A stretch of DNA of 64,000 nucleotides from Litoribacterium kuwaitense (GCF_011058155.1 NZ_JAALFC010000005.1:99241-163240); one strand, 5' to 3'. Counted from the stretch's first letter, positions 27,650 to 36,858 are shown. A program made the numbers and translations. Notes: a model not told the origin generated them from the letters alone.

Positions 27650-28510
27650 TTAGTACATTCGGTCAGAAACAGCCTTCGCCGTTTGGTTCCGAGAACGTAG
27701 GGCAACATCACCTATCCGCATTGCTACACCGACGGCAAGAATATCGATAATGGCAAGCTGGGCAATCTTACCTGAAAGCGAGCCACCTTGAAGCGGGTTT
27801 TCACGTGCTGTCATAAGCAGCTCGATATCGGCAACCTTCGTAATCGGAGATTTTGCGTTACTCGTAAGACAAATGATTCTTGCACCAGCTTCTCTAGCCA
27901 GTTCGAGGTGTCTGACCGTATCTTTTGTGCTTCCTGAAATGGACAGGCCAACAGCGACGTCTCCCTTAGTCAGACCGGCAGCAGCCATTGCCTGAAAATG
28001 CGAATCTTGCTGAACTTCACATTCCTTACCAATTCGGGAAAAGCGATGAGCTGCATCTTGTGCCGTTAAACCTGAAGCACCGACGCCGAAAAACATCACT
28101 TTTTTTGCTGTAATCAATGTGTCAATTGCTGCTTCAACATGAGCTGACGATAAAAGATCGACTGATTCTTGTAAATTGTGTCCTTGTGCTGCAATTAATT
28201 TTTGAGAAAGGGTATGAACATCATCATCCATACTCACGTCGTCATGGAGCTGGCGAGAGGGATTTACGAGATCTTGAGCTAGCGACAATTTAAAATCTTG
28301 AAAACCAGAAAAACCAAGCTTACGGCAAAATCGTAAAACCGTCGTCTCACCTATATTGACTTTTTCAGCCAATTCTGTCACTGAACAATAGATCACGTTC
28401 TCTGGGTGATCCAAAATATAGCTGGCTGCTTTTACTTCTGTTTTAGTAAATGCGTTCATATGACTACGAATTTTTAATAATGTGTGCTGGTAATCAGCTT
28501 CACCTGTCAT
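27650..28510 (-). CDS. RpiR/MurR-family transcription regulator
   Basis: 286 residues: N-terminal helix-turn-helix (about 1-78, with VTELAEKVNIGETTVLRFCRKLG) and a SIS sugar-isomerase-type domain (about 125-260, with GVGASGLTAQDAAHRFSRIG and SISGSTKDT) that binds a phosphosugar. It precedes gndA and gntK on the same strand, so control of gluconate or pentose phosphate genes by 6-phosphogluconate is the likely role. ATG 28510 is preferred to the overlapping GTG 28513; the ribosome site (AGG, 7 bases) is weak. Confidence 0.88.
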   Translation of the reverse strand: MTGEADYQHTLLKIRSHMNAFTKTEVKAASYILDHPENVIYCSVTELAEKVNIGETTVLRFCRKLGFSGFQDFKLSLAQDLVNPSRQLHDDVSMDDDVHTLSQKLIAAQGHNLQESVDLLSSAHVEAAIDTLITAKKVMFFGVGASGLTAQDAAHRFSRIGKECEVQQDSHFQAMAAAGLTKGDVAVGLSISGSTKDTVRHLELAREAGARIICLTSNAKSPITKVADIELLMTARENPLQGGSLSGKIAQLAIIDILAVGVAMRIGDVALRSRNQTAKAVSDRMY

Positions 28511-28713
28511 CACTTTGCCTGCCCTTCCTCGTCAAATGTTGTTTTACATGATGGGACACGATAAACGTTACTTTAGTGTAACAATTCGACTATTTTTGCG
28601 CAACTGTCCTATATGAATAGACACTCTTTCCCTTTAATTCAAAGAAGCGCTTAACAAACTTCATGAAGGGTGATAGAGTTAACAAAGATATAAACGAAGG
28701 AGAGACATCTATT

Positions 28714-29940
28714 GTGCAGCATGCTATAGCTCAAAAAAAAACAACTTATAATGTGCTCTGGCTCATTGCCTTAGCGCATCTTTTTAATGATACATTACAA
28801 GCTGTCGTTCCAGCGATGAACGTTATTTTTCAATCCTCTCTAGGACTAAGTTATACACAAATTGGCTTCATTACTTTTACATTAAATCTGACAGCTTCGG
28901 TCATTCAGCCGGTTGTCGGTATCTATACTGATAAGCGTCCCGCACCGTTCGCCCTTCCTTTAGGACAAGCTTCAACATTGATTGGAATGGTCGTTCTTGC
29001 CTTCGCACCCTCATATATTTGGATTATTATTGGCGTCATCTGCCTAGGGATTGGCTCAGCTGTCTTCCATCCGGAAGGGGCCCGTGTCGCTCATATGGCT
29101 TCTGGTCCGCGCCGGGGTCTGGCCCAATCAATTTATCAAGTCGGCGGGAATGCCGGTCAGTCTCTTGCTCCTTTGATCGTTGGCTTATTGTTAACAATCG
29201 GACAACGTGGCGCCATGTGGTTTGCCCTCGTTGCCCTAGCATCAGTGATCGTCTTAATGTATGTATCGCGATGGTCGAGCCAGCGGATGGCTGAAACATC
29301 TACATCAGACGTGAAGGGTATTAAAACTAAAGAGCTGCCCCCAATTACACGATGGATGAAATGGGGACTCATTCTATTAATCATCATGGTATTTACACGC
29401 TCTTTTTACCATGCAGCTTTTTTAAATTATTATTCATTTTACCTCATTCATGATTATGGCTTAGATAAACAAACAGCGCTGATGTACCTTTTTATCTTTT
29501 TAGCAGCTGGTGCTGTTGGTACCTTTTTAGGCGGTCCAATTGCTGACCGATTTGGTCATAAAAGTGTCATCGTCTTTTCTATTTTAGGTGCTTTACCGCT
29601 AGCACTTGTGACACCATATTTATCGACTAATTGGCTCGTGCCTGCGCTTGCAATGAATGGTTTTATTATTTTATCAAGCTTTTCCGTGACGGTGGTCTAC
29701 GCCCAAGAGCTTCTGCCTGGTCGAGTAGGGCTCGCTTCAGGATTGATTGTCGGTCTTGCATTCGGTATGGGCGCTCTTGGCGCAGCGGTGTTAGGGTGGT
29801 TTGCCGATATCACATCCCTTAAAACGATGATTCAAGCAGTATCATTTTTGCCAATCCTCGGCTTTGCTGCTTTGTTACTTCCGTCCGATCGCCGTTTATT
29901 GGAAATGAATTTATCTTCACAGACACATATTTCTTCATAA
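28714..29940 (+). CDS. MFS efflux transporter, fosmidomycin-resistance (Fsr) type
   Basis: Twelve-span major facilitator of about 408 residues. N-terminal ALAHLFNDTLQAVVPAMNV, GVYTDKRP-like loop (here GIYTDKRPAPF) and GSAVFHPEGARVAH in span 4 are characteristic of the Fsr group, which exports fosmidomycin and related compounds in E. coli. The C-terminal half repeats the loop motif as GGPIADRFGHK. GTG 28714 is chosen because it follows GAAGGAG; ATG 28663 has no ribosome site and adds a polar extension. patA follows after 20 bases, so the two are co-transcribed. Confidence 0.85.
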   Translation: MQHAIAQKKTTYNVLWLIALAHLFNDTLQAVVPAMNVIFQSSLGLSYTQIGFITFTLNLTASVIQPVVGIYTDKRPAPFALPLGQASTLIGMVVLAFAPSYIWIIIGVICLGIGSAVFHPEGARVAHMASGPRRGLAQSIYQVGGNAGQSLAPLIVGLLLTIGQRGAMWFALVALASVIVLMYVSRWSSQRMAETSTSDVKGIKTKELPPITRWMKWGLILLIIMVFTRSFYHAAFLNYYSFYLIHDYGLDKQTALMYLFIFLAAGAVGTFLGGPIADRFGHKSVIVFSILGALPLALVTPYLSTNWLVPALAMNGFIILSSFSVTVVYAQELLPGRVGLASGLIVGLAFGMGALGAAVLGWFADITSLKTMIQAVSFLPILGFAALLLPSDRRLLEMNLSSQTHISS

Positions 29941-29960
29941 CAATTAAGGAGGCACTTCAG

Positions 29961-31115
29961 GTGGAGCAATGGATGAACTCAAACGCACGAGAAATTGAAA
30001 TCTCTGGGATTCGACGTTTCTTTAATAAAGTCGCTGATGTCCCCGAAGCGATTCAATTAACGATCGGTCAACCCGACTTTCCTACGCCAGATGTCGTCAA
30101 AGAGGCAGCGATTGAAGCTATACAAGGCAATCAAACAACGTATACTGCGAATGCCGGCATTCTCCCTCTTCGCCAAGCGGTTTCGCAACATGTCTCGACT
30201 TATGGATTATCCTACGACCCTATAAGCGAAATTATTGTCACAACAGGGGCCAGTCAAGGTATTGATGTTGCCCTTCGTTCGTTGTTAATTCCTGGTGATG
30301 AAGTAATTTTACCTGCTCCTGTCTATCCAGGCTACGAGCCGATTATCCGGATGTGTGGTGCAACACCGCGTTTTATCGATACACGCAACACCGGGTTTGT
30401 GTTACAGCCAGAGCAAGTGCTGACAGCAATCAATCATAAAACAAAGGCGCTCATTCTTCCCTACCCTTCAAATCCTACAGGGTGTCAAATGACAGCAGCT
30501 GAGCTCACGAAATTAGCCGACGTCTTAGCTGATCAAAATATCTTTGTGCTTTCCGACGAAATTTACAGTGAGCTCTGTTTTGCGGCTCCCCACGCATCGA
30601 TTGCCTGCGATCCAAGAATGAGAGAAAAAACGATTGTCATTCAAGGCGTTTCGAAAAGCCATGCGATGACGGGGTGGCGTATCGGCTTCTTGCTCGCTCC
30701 AGAGCCTTTAGCAAAGCATATGTTAAAAGTACATCAATACAATGTGTCGTGCGCCTCTTCCGTCAGTCAGCATGCCGCCTTAGCCGCACTGACAAAAGCC
30801 CCTGATGCACCGAAGCAAATGCGACAGGCGTATGAGACACGCGCGGCCTTTGTGACTGAGGCATTAGATGAGATGGGCATACCGTATGTGCGACCAACGG
30901 GGGGATTTTACGTCTTTTGTGACATTCGCCAGTTCGGTCAAGATAGTGAGACGTTTTCCAGCCGTCTGCTATACGAACATGGACTCGCCTTAATCCCAGG
31001 CACCGCCTTTTCGTCCTACGGAGAAGGGTTCCTTCGTCTATCCTTTGCCTACAGTATGGAGCAACTACAGGAAGGACTTGCTCGGCTGAAAAATTTCGTT
31101 TCGACATTGGTTTAA
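29961..31115 (+). CDS. patA: N-acetyl-LL-diaminopimelate aminotransferase PatA
   Basis: Class I/II pyridoxal-phosphate aminotransferase of 384 residues, closely similar to B. subtilis PatA, which converts N-acetyl-2-amino-6-oxopimelate to N-acetyl-LL-diaminopimelate, between DapH and DapL. Visible landmarks are EISGIRRFFN near the start, TIGQPDFPTPDVV, GASQGIDVA, PYPSNPTG near residue 170, the Schiff-base lysine in GVSKSHAMTGWRIG near 232, and FYVFCDI. GTG 29961 follows AAGGAGG. With dapH and dapL 17-19 kb away, the window holds all three enzymes of the acetyl branch. Confidence 0.93.
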   Translation: MEQWMNSNAREIEISGIRRFFNKVADVPEAIQLTIGQPDFPTPDVVKEAAIEAIQGNQTTYTANAGILPLRQAVSQHVSTYGLSYDPISEIIVTTGASQGIDVALRSLLIPGDEVILPAPVYPGYEPIIRMCGATPRFIDTRNTGFVLQPEQVLTAINHKTKALILPYPSNPTGCQMTAAELTKLADVLADQNIFVLSDEIYSELCFAAPHASIACDPRMREKTIVIQGVSKSHAMTGWRIGFLLAPEPLAKHMLKVHQYNVSCASSVSQHAALAALTKAPDAPKQMRQAYETRAAFVTEALDEMGIPYVRPTGGFYVFCDIRQFGQDSETFSSRLLYEHGLALIPGTAFSSYGEGFLRLSFAYSMEQLQEGLARLKNFVSTLV

Positions 31116-31848
31116 GTGTAAGACTTTCTATGAACGATGACCATACTCATACGAGAGCAGTCTTGGGAGAGAGAAGGTCTACTCTTATGAATGAGCTAAC
31201 ATTTAAACATTTAATAGTAAAAACGCTCAGAATTGAAGTGCACCCCAAAAGTGAGAGTCATAAACTACTTTTAGGTGTCACTTCAATTTTCATCTGAGCG
31301 TTTTTCGAGTTGACTTTAACATTTTCACATCATTTATCTAACTGATTTAAATCGATGACAATCGGATCAAGCTCAATTTCGGTATGGCCTTTTCCGTAAT
31401 TAAGACTTGCAATTTGAATAGGCTGAATAATAAGCTTGCTAGCTCCCTCTTGAATTGTACCAAACTCATCGGTTCCATTGAGTCAGTTAGAAGAAGAGAT
31501 TGTCTATTGTTTTATGAACGGATTAGAAGTGTAAAATGTCTCGAGAACATTCCTAAGTTGGTCACAAACTGATGATGAATCGATATATGATGCTGATGTT
31601 TACCCCTACTAAGGGCGAGAACTCTTGCAAAACCATTTAGCCGATCGCCCATTTTAAAAAAACCCTTCCCAAAGCAGTCGATGATATGCCTCTTTAATGA
31701 GCTAGGCTTTCTTTTCACCTGCTTGCTAAGAGGGATGGATATCACTGCGATGAGAAGGACTTTTATTGTGCAAATGTCTTATAAAGTGTAAATATGCAGG
31801 AGAAACCAAATGTCAGTAGAGCTTTGATAAGAAAACTTGTGCGGCTCG
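31116..31848. other. 733-base gap: decayed non-coding DNA
   Basis: No frame here has a ribosome site or recognisable family. The first part holds the long imperfect hairpin described separately; the rest (31310-31848) has scattered stops on both strands, including short frames at 31384-31572 and 31512-31745 that are not supported. It looks like the relic of lost genes or mobile DNA. Confidence 0.5.
31219..31305. repeat. Long imperfect inverted repeat, possible terminator with IS-end-like core
   Basis: The outer arms AAAAACGCTCAG and CTGAGCGTTTTT pair perfectly, and the inner arms GAAGTG.ACCCCAAAAGT and ACTTTTAGGTGTCACTTC pair imperfectly around a loop of about 14 bases. The inner sequence resembles the paired ends of IS3-type elements. 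The outer stem recurs at 63136-63168. It may serve as a bidirectional terminator after patA. Confidence 0.55.
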
Positions 31849-33336
31849 TTAACTGTCTTCAGACGAGTTCTTTTCCGGTTGTTCAATGGGAAGACGAATC
31901 GTAAACACCGTGCCTTCTCCTTCTTCACTCTCTAACTGAATTTGACCGTGATGCCTGGCAACGACTTCCTTGACAATCGACAATCCTAGGCCAGTCCCTT
32001 TGTTCTTCCGCTCGCGGCCTCGATCTACCTTAAAGAAACGCTCCCATACAAGAGGCTTGTCCTTTTCCGAAATGCCAATTCCGGTATCGGTCACGGTGAT
32101 CACAATATCTCCCTCATCTCGGTTCGCTTCTAACGTAATCGTACCGTTGGTTGTAAACTTATTGGCATTTTTAATTAAATTATTAAACACTTGTTCGAGA
32201 CGATCCTGATCTCCTTCTATTTTTGGAATGTCATCCCCTACATGAATGAATAATTCGTTGCCTTGCTCTTTTAACAAGCTTTCAAATGAAAAACTTAAAC
32301 GACCGAGCAATTTTTGCAGTTGGACAGGATGCATTTGAAATTCAATATCATCGTTTTGCAATTTGACGAGGTCCATTAAATCATCAACGAGACGGGTCAT
32401 ATACATCGTTTCCTGATACATGACCTTGTAGTATTTACTTCTTCCTTCTTCAGAAATCAACCCATCTTGCAAAGCTTCTAAAAAGCCTTGCAATGCTGTC
32501 AGCGGTGTACGGAGTTCATGAGACGCATTCGCCAGGAAATCGGTGCGAATTTGATCAAGTCTCGCTCTTTCCGCTTCAGTCATTTGTAGCCTCGTAGAAA
32601 TATGGTTAATCGTCTCCGCTAACTCGCCAATTTCATCGCCGGAACGAACATTTAGTTTTTCACTATAATCGCCGACGCCGATCTTATTAGCGACGCGTTC
32701 GATTTGTCGTAAAGGACGAGAGATTGACCATGAAAACGAGCTGACCATCGCTGTTGAAATGATTAACCCGAGTAAAATCGCCCATAAAATCGTTTCACGT
32801 ATATGACCAATTGTTTGATTTAAGCCGTTGACCGGAGAATGAAGCACGATGCCACCATAAATACTCTCTCCTTCACCCCACGGGACAACAACCGACAGCA
32901 TCGGCTCATTTAGCCCTTTAAATGACAGCTCTTGAACAGGTGGCGTTCGTCCTTGCATTACTTCTCTAACAATATCCCGACTGACAGATTTACCGACTGA
33001 CACTTCGTTAGGTGTCGACGTAGCAATAATGTCTCCACCTGGACCAAACACCCAGATACGGGTATCAAAAGAACCATCAAGCATTTGGAGCATGTTATTC
33101 ATTTCTGGACCTGGCTCCATCGTTTGAATAAGTAAGTTCACTCGCGCTGCTTTCCTCATCATGCCGTCTTCTGTCATATCATACATATAATTTTTCATCG
33201 TGATCGACATCATAAAACCGACAGCACCAAAGCCAGCTAATATGACAATAAAGTAACTAAATAAAAGGCGTCTAAACAAATTTTTGTTAAAATGACCGAC
33301 TAATTTTCCACCTCGAATTTGTACCCCACTCCCCAC
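31849..33336 (-). CDS. Sensor histidine kinase (HAMP, HisKA, HATPase)
   Basis: About 495 residues: a first membrane span at about 22-43, an extracytoplasmic sensor domain (about 44-178), a second span (about 180-205), HAMP (about 205-258), HisKA with ASHELRTPLTALQ (phosphorylated His near 273) and an HATPase domain with the N box NNLIKNANKF, G1 DTGIGI and G2 GTGLGLSIVKEV. It overlaps the response regulator gene by 37 bases. The start is uncertain: GTG 33336 and TTG 33279 are in frame and neither has a good ribosome site. The signal sensed is unknown. Confidence 0.88.
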   Translation of the reverse strand: MGSGVQIRGGKLVGHFNKNLFRRLLFSYFIVILAGFGAVGFMMSITMKNYMYDMTEDGMMRKAARVNLLIQTMEPGPEMNNMLQMLDGSFDTRIWVFGPGGDIIATSTPNEVSVGKSVSRDIVREVMQGRTPPVQELSFKGLNEPMLSVVVPWGEGESIYGGIVLHSPVNGLNQTIGHIRETILWAILLGLIISTAMVSSFSWSISRPLRQIERVANKIGVGDYSEKLNVRSGDEIGELAETINHISTRLQMTEAERARLDQIRTDFLANASHELRTPLTALQGFLEALQDGLISEEGRSKYYKVMYQETMYMTRLVDDLMDLVKLQNDDIEFQMHPVQLQKLLGRLSFSFESLLKEQGNELFIHVGDDIPKIEGDQDRLEQVFNNLIKNANKFTTNGTITLEANRDEGDIVITVTDTGIGISEKDKPLVWERFFKVDRGRERKNKGTGLGLSIVKEVVARHHGQIQLESEEGEGTVFTIRLPIEQPEKNSSEDS

Positions 33337-34004
33337 ACAGTATGTATACAGTCTTTTTGAATCGGTGTTCTCAGCTTTTGCCGCAACTTTTTCACATGAA
33401 CATCAACCGTACGGATGTCACCAATAAAATCATAACCCCACACCTGCTCTAGCAACTGTTCCCGTGTAAACACACTGCCAGGTGATTTAGCCATGAAGGT
33501 CAGTAGATCAAACTCTTTCGGACGCAAGGTAATTTTCTCTCCACCAGCAATCACTTCACGTCTTTGTAAGAAAATGGATAAATTTTTAAAACGCAAATCT
33601 TCTGGCGGGGCTTCTTCACTTTTTCCTGGCTGACGCGGCTGCATTCTGCGAAAAATCGCTTTAATGCGCGCCATAAGCTCCCGCGGCGAAAATGGTTTTG
33701 TAACATAATCATCAGCGCCCAGTTCAAGCCCTAACACTCGATCAAACTCTTCATTTTTAGCCGTCAGCATAATGATGGGCGTATCGTATCTTTTTCTAAT
33801 TTCACGGCAGGCATCATAGCCATCCATGATCGGCATCATCACATCGAGAAGAATGACATCAGGTGCTGCTTTCTCCACCTGCGCTAAAGCTTCTTCTCCA
33901 TTATTTGCAGTCACAAGTTCTATATTCTGTGTTTCGAAATAAAGACGAATGATCTCTAAAACGTTTGGATCATCATCGGCAACGAGCACTTTAAAACCAT
34001 TCAT
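33300..34004 (-). CDS. OmpR-family response regulator
   Basis: 234 residues: receiver domain (about 5-118) with acidic pocket VADDDPN, phosphoacceptor Asp in VILLDVMMPIMDG near residue 54, Thr in MLTAK and Lys in YVTKPFS, then a winged-helix OmpR/PhoB DNA-binding domain (about 140-232) ending HTVWGVGYKFE. It is first of a two-gene unit with the overlapping histidine kinase. ATG 34004 follows AGGGGGAG. Targets cannot be inferred; the acidic lipoprotein encoded next to it is a possibility only by position. Confidence 0.92.
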   Translation of the reverse strand: MNGFKVLVADDDPNVLEIIRLYFETQNIELVTANNGEEALAQVEKAAPDVILLDVMMPIMDGYDACREIRKRYDTPIIMLTAKNEEFDRVLGLELGADDYVTKPFSPRELMARIKAIFRRMQPRQPGKSEEAPPEDLRFKNLSIFLQRREVIAGGEKITLRPKEFDLLTFMAKSPGSVFTREQLLEQVWGYDFIGDIRTVDVHVKKLRQKLRTPIQKDCIHTVWGVGYKFEVEN

Positions 34005-34174
34005 TTAGACTCCCCCTCTATCGCTTTCATAGCTGCAAATCACCACCAACAAAGGCGTTGGGAAGTGCTTTTTATTGATTGTATCATATTTGCGCTATGA
34101 TGCTTTTAAGGTGGTTTATCAAATTTCTTCACAATTTTCGCTTCAAGCAAACCATTCCTGTCCCCCATCTAAGC

Positions 34175-34206
34175 AAAAAAAGACCAGCCACAAGGGCTGG
34201 TTTCAT
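34175..34206 (-). terminator. Terminator after the acidic lipoprotein gene
   Basis: On the minus strand ACCAGCC pairs with GGCTGGT around CTTGT, followed by seven Ts; located about 70 bases past the lipoprotein stop. Confidence 0.85.
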
Positions 34207-34277
34207 ATATATGTTCGTTCAGGGGGGAGGGAGAAAATCTTGATTAAGCGTGAATCATATCCTTCACAATCATAGAC

Positions 34278-34610
34278 TTACGATTCTGTGTCCGTTTCAG
34301 AATCAGCGTCTTCTTCAGCACCTTCTTCTTCTGCTACAGCGTCATCTGCTGCATCTTCACTGTCTGCGTCTTCAGCATCTTCAGTTTCTGAATCAGCTGC
34401 TGCGTCTTCAGTACCTTCAGCATCTGCATCAGTTGCTGTGTCTTCAGTACCTTCTTCTTCAGTAGCTGCGTCAGTGCCTTCAGTTTCAGCATCTGCTGGT
34501 ACTTCTGTGTCCGCTTCAGTACCACCTGCAGGCTCTTCGCCACCACTAGAGCAACCTACCAAAAGACCAAATGCAAGTAAAGCTGAAGATAAAGTAATTT
34601 TCTTATCCAT
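34278..34610 (-). CDS. Extremely acidic low-complexity lipoprotein
   Basis: 110 residues. A short signal (MDKKITLSSALLAFGLLVGC) ends in a lipobox with the Cys at residue 20. Nearly all the rest is Asp, Glu, Ala, Thr and Ser in loose repeats of AEGTEDA or TEDAED type, with no Lys or Arg after residue 4. The mature chain must be disordered and highly negative, and anchored outside the membrane. The opposite strand is also open through this repeat, but only this strand has a ribosome site (AAGGAGGAAGTT before ATG 34610), signal and terminator. Confidence 0.8.
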   Translation of the reverse strand: MDKKITLSSALLAFGLLVGCSSGGEEPAGGTEADTEVPADAETEGTDAATEEEGTEDTATDADAEGTEDAAADSETEDAEDADSEDAADDAVAEEEGAEEDADSETDTES

Positions 34611-34845
34611 ATTGAAACTTCCTCCTTCAATCCAAACCTAACTTAATTTGTGCTTTTCTATCGAGCACATTTATACTGTACCGCAGAAAGATAACCAATC
34701 TATTTTCAAAAAAGATCTTTTTATGAACATTTATGAAAAAAGTGTGTCCATTGCCATTTGAAGAAAAAGCAGTTTATAGGTTGATGACATCGGAAAGATA
34801 AATATAGAAACAATTTTTGAATTTACAAGAGGAGGCAACATCCAT

Positions 34846-35046
34846 ATGAAGAAATATAGCGTAGTACCAAATAAGGAGGTTAATGGTTGGTTTGTTAAGA
34901 TAAAGGATATAGCACCGACAGAGCACTATGATACACAGAGCGAAGCGGTTGCAAAAGCAAAAGAGCTAGCTAAAAATAACACACCTAGTCAAATCGATAT
35001 TCTTAATGAAGAACACAACATTACAGAATCGCTCTATTATAATTGA
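34846..35046 (+). CDS. DUF2188-family small protein
   Basis: 66 residues, beginning MKKYSVVPNKEVNGWFVKI and continuing with AKELAKNNTPSQIDILNEE. This is the DUF2188 pattern: a short beta hairpin with a conserved Trp, a helix rich in Lys and Ala, then a strand often reading IxIxxxxG. Function unknown. ATG 34846 follows AGAGGAGGC. A weak sigma-B-like pair (GTTTAT, 14 bases, GGAAAG) lies about 60-90 bases upstream. A hairpin terminator follows. Confidence 0.8.
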   Translation: MKKYSVVPNKEVNGWFVKIKDIAPTEHYDTQSEAVAKAKELAKNNTPSQIDILNEEHNITESLYYN

Positions 35047-35063
35047 TAACGTTCTATAAGAGT

Positions 35064-35100
35064 GTAGGCAAAGACGAAGCAACTTTGTCTACGCTATTTT
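35064..35100 (+). terminator. Terminator after the DUF2188 gene
   Basis: GTAGGCAAAG pairs with CTTTGTCTAC (one wobble) around a 9-base loop, followed by GCTATTTTTT. It shares its stem sequence with the hairpins at 5261 and 57821. Confidence 0.85.
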
Positions 35101-35295
35101 TTAGAAAAAAATTTAAAAATAAAAGAGCACCTTAGCATCTTATACTATCTTATCATATGATGAGTAACAATCGTGACAGTTTTGTTAAAGTTTTGTTGAT
35201 TATTTCTTTTGTGTAAAAATTAATGATATAATTCGTTTGAAAATTTATTTATTAAGCATCGTAATTGATATCTGAAGGAAAAGGATGATCGTCAA

Positions 35296-35439
35296 ATGAG
35301 AAGAAGAAGAAACTTGTCTTTTAAGGAACTAGTTTCAGAAAATAAAGAGTCGCTTTTACTTGATAAAGAAGAGATGGAACGACTGGAAAAGCGTTTAGAA
35401 GACAAAGCAGCGAAGTATAATACGAATAAAACGGGATAA
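35296..35439 (+). CDS. FbpB-like small basic protein
   Basis: 47 residues, ATG 35296 to TAA 35439. The sequence starts MRRRRNLSFKELVSENKESL and continues as a charged helix (EEMERLEKRLEDKAAKY). The pattern of an Arg-rich start followed by FxELVxxNKxxLL matches the Fur-regulated basic protein B group (FbpB), which in B. subtilis helps the sRNA FsrA spare iron. AAAAGGA precedes the ATG by about 10 bases. No convincing Fur box is seen upstream, so the iron link rests on similarity only. Confidence 0.65.
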   Translation: MRRRRNLSFKELVSENKESLLLDKEEMERLEKRLEDKAAKYNTNKTG

Positions 35440-35504
35440 AAGCGTCTTGATTCCCAAAGGGGTAATCGACTATAAAACGACTAAATATATTTCGGCTTTT
35501 TTCA

Positions 35505-35882
35505 ATGGCTCGTCGAATTTTTCGCAATCGGGAGACAATGAAGACTCTTGCAGAGACAGTGAAAGAGAAGCAGCAAATGAATGGGCAGCCTCCTCTCATT
35601 GACTCGGTAAAATATAAGCTCCGTCTTGGGACAGAACTACTCATGGCTTATGTAAAAAAAGAGTATACAGCAGTGCCTGTCAAATCAATGATCGCATTGA
35701 TTGCAGGTCTTCTCTATTTTGCCATGCCGCTCGATGTCATTCCGGATTTTATTTTGCCGATCGGTTTTTTAGATGATGCAACCGTCCTGTTATTTGTGGC
35801 CAGAACCTTTAATAAAGACTTAAAGAAGTTTGAAGCTTGGAAACAGGAGCAAAGTGAACGAATTGAAGATGAGGAAAAGTAA
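35505..35882 (+). CDS. DUF1232 (YkvA-like) membrane protein
   Basis: Up to 125 residues. The C-terminal half carries the DUF1232 signature: KSMIALIAGLLYFAMPLDVIPDFILPIG followed by FLDDATVLLF, i.e. a membrane span with the motif PxDxIPD. The N-terminal part is basic and helical and the tail is acidic. ATG 35505 has no clear ribosome site; ATG 35538 follows CGGGAG by 3-4 bases and is a possible alternative start. Function unknown. A terminator follows within 5 bases of the stop. Confidence 0.8.
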   Translation: MARRIFRNRETMKTLAETVKEKQQMNGQPPLIDSVKYKLRLGTELLMAYVKKEYTAVPVKSMIALIAGLLYFAMPLDVIPDFILPIGFLDDATVLLFVARTFNKDLKKFEAWKQEQSERIEDEEK

Positions 35883-35885
35883 CGC

Positions 35886-35912
35886 AACTCAGCATTCTAT
35901 CTGAGTTTTTGG
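35886..35912 (+). terminator. Terminator after the DUF1232 gene
   Basis: ACTCAG pairs with CTGAGT around CATTCTAT and is followed by TTTTT. A second hairpin with a T-run (CACCGA / TCGGTG, about 35975-35998) follows before the phosphodiesterase gene. Confidence 0.75.
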
Positions 35913-36119
35913 CGCTCTAGGTGATCGTCTTCATTTTTTGCTCATTCATTAACTGACAAGCTTTTTCATCAAAGCACCGAATATATCGGTGTTTTTTTGT
36001 TATCTAACACCACTTCAACACTTCCCTTAAATATTTGTAAATGTCTCCCTTTTCTTCACTTCTTACCTTACTTTTTTGCTACACTAAATGTATCTTTTTT
36101 TAAATAGGAGGTCATTCCG

Positions 36120-36851
36120 ATGAACCAGCCTTTAATTATTGCACACCGAGGTGCTTCTGCTAGTGCACCCGAAAACACTTTGGCTGCTTTTACAAAAGCT
36201 GTTGCTGATGGTGCAAATGCAATTGAATTAGATGTTCATTTAACAAAAGACAATGAGCTTGCTGTAATCCACGATGATACAGTTGACCGGACGACAAACG
36301 GTACGGGGCTCGTTGGCCAAATGACTCTCGCTGAGCTTCAGGAGTTGGATGCCGGTTCATGGTTTTCAGATGATTTTCAAGGTGAAAAAATCCCTTCTCT
36401 CACCGAAGTCTTTGCCGCACTGCCATCTACAGTCGTCGTCAACGTCGAAATTAAAAATGTGCCTTGCTATTATGAAGGCATCGAAGCACGTCTTGCTGAA
36501 GTAATCTCAAAAACACAGCGTTGGGAAACGACCGTTGTTTCATCATTTGATCATAACTGCCTCCAGACTTTAGCAGGCATTGCGCCTAACGTAAAGCTCG
36601 GCCTTCTTTATGCGATGAATGCTGTTCACCATGATAAGCTTCCGCAAACATTGGACGTGCCCGTATATAGCCTGCACCCGATGTTTAAGGCGATCTCGAA
36701 AACGGCAATCAAAGATGCCATGGATGCAGGGTATCAAGTATACCCTTGGACCATTGATGCAACGGATGACTTGTCGTATTTTATTGAAGCAGGCGCATCT
36801 GGTCTGATCACGAATGTGCCTGCTAAAGCTTTCTCACTGTTAAACAGCTAG
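36120..36851 (+). CDS. Glycerophosphodiester phosphodiesterase (cytosolic UgpQ type)
   Basis: Hydrolyses glycerophosphodiesters to glycerol 3-phosphate and an alcohol. 243 residues with no signal peptide, so cytosolic. The GDPD signature HRGASASAPENTLAAF is at residues 9-24, the metal ligands ELDVHLTKD near 38-46 and HDDTVDRTTNGTG follow, and EIKN near 110 and the C-terminal WTIDATDD complete the TIM-barrel motif set. ATG 36120 follows AATAGGAGGTC. It is the first gene after two terminators and stands alone. Confidence 0.93.
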   Translation: MNQPLIIAHRGASASAPENTLAAFTKAVADGANAIELDVHLTKDNELAVIHDDTVDRTTNGTGLVGQMTLAELQELDAGSWFSDDFQGEKIPSLTEVFAALPSTVVVNVEIKNVPCYYEGIEARLAEVISKTQRWETTVVSSFDHNCLQTLAGIAPNVKLGLLYAMNAVHHDKLPQTLDVPVYSLHPMFKAISKTAIKDAMDAGYQVYPWTIDATDDLSYFIEAGASGLITNVPAKAFSLLNS

Positions 36852-36858
36852 TTTACAT

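Noticed and set aside
31512..31745. 77-residue minus-strand frame in the 31 kb gap
   Set aside because: No start signal and no similarity that I can recognise; it lies among decayed sequence.
34288..34641. 117-residue Ser/Ala-rich frame opposite the acidic lipoprotein
   Set aside because: It is the antisense shadow of the repeats; no ribosome site or signal peptide, whereas the minus strand has both.
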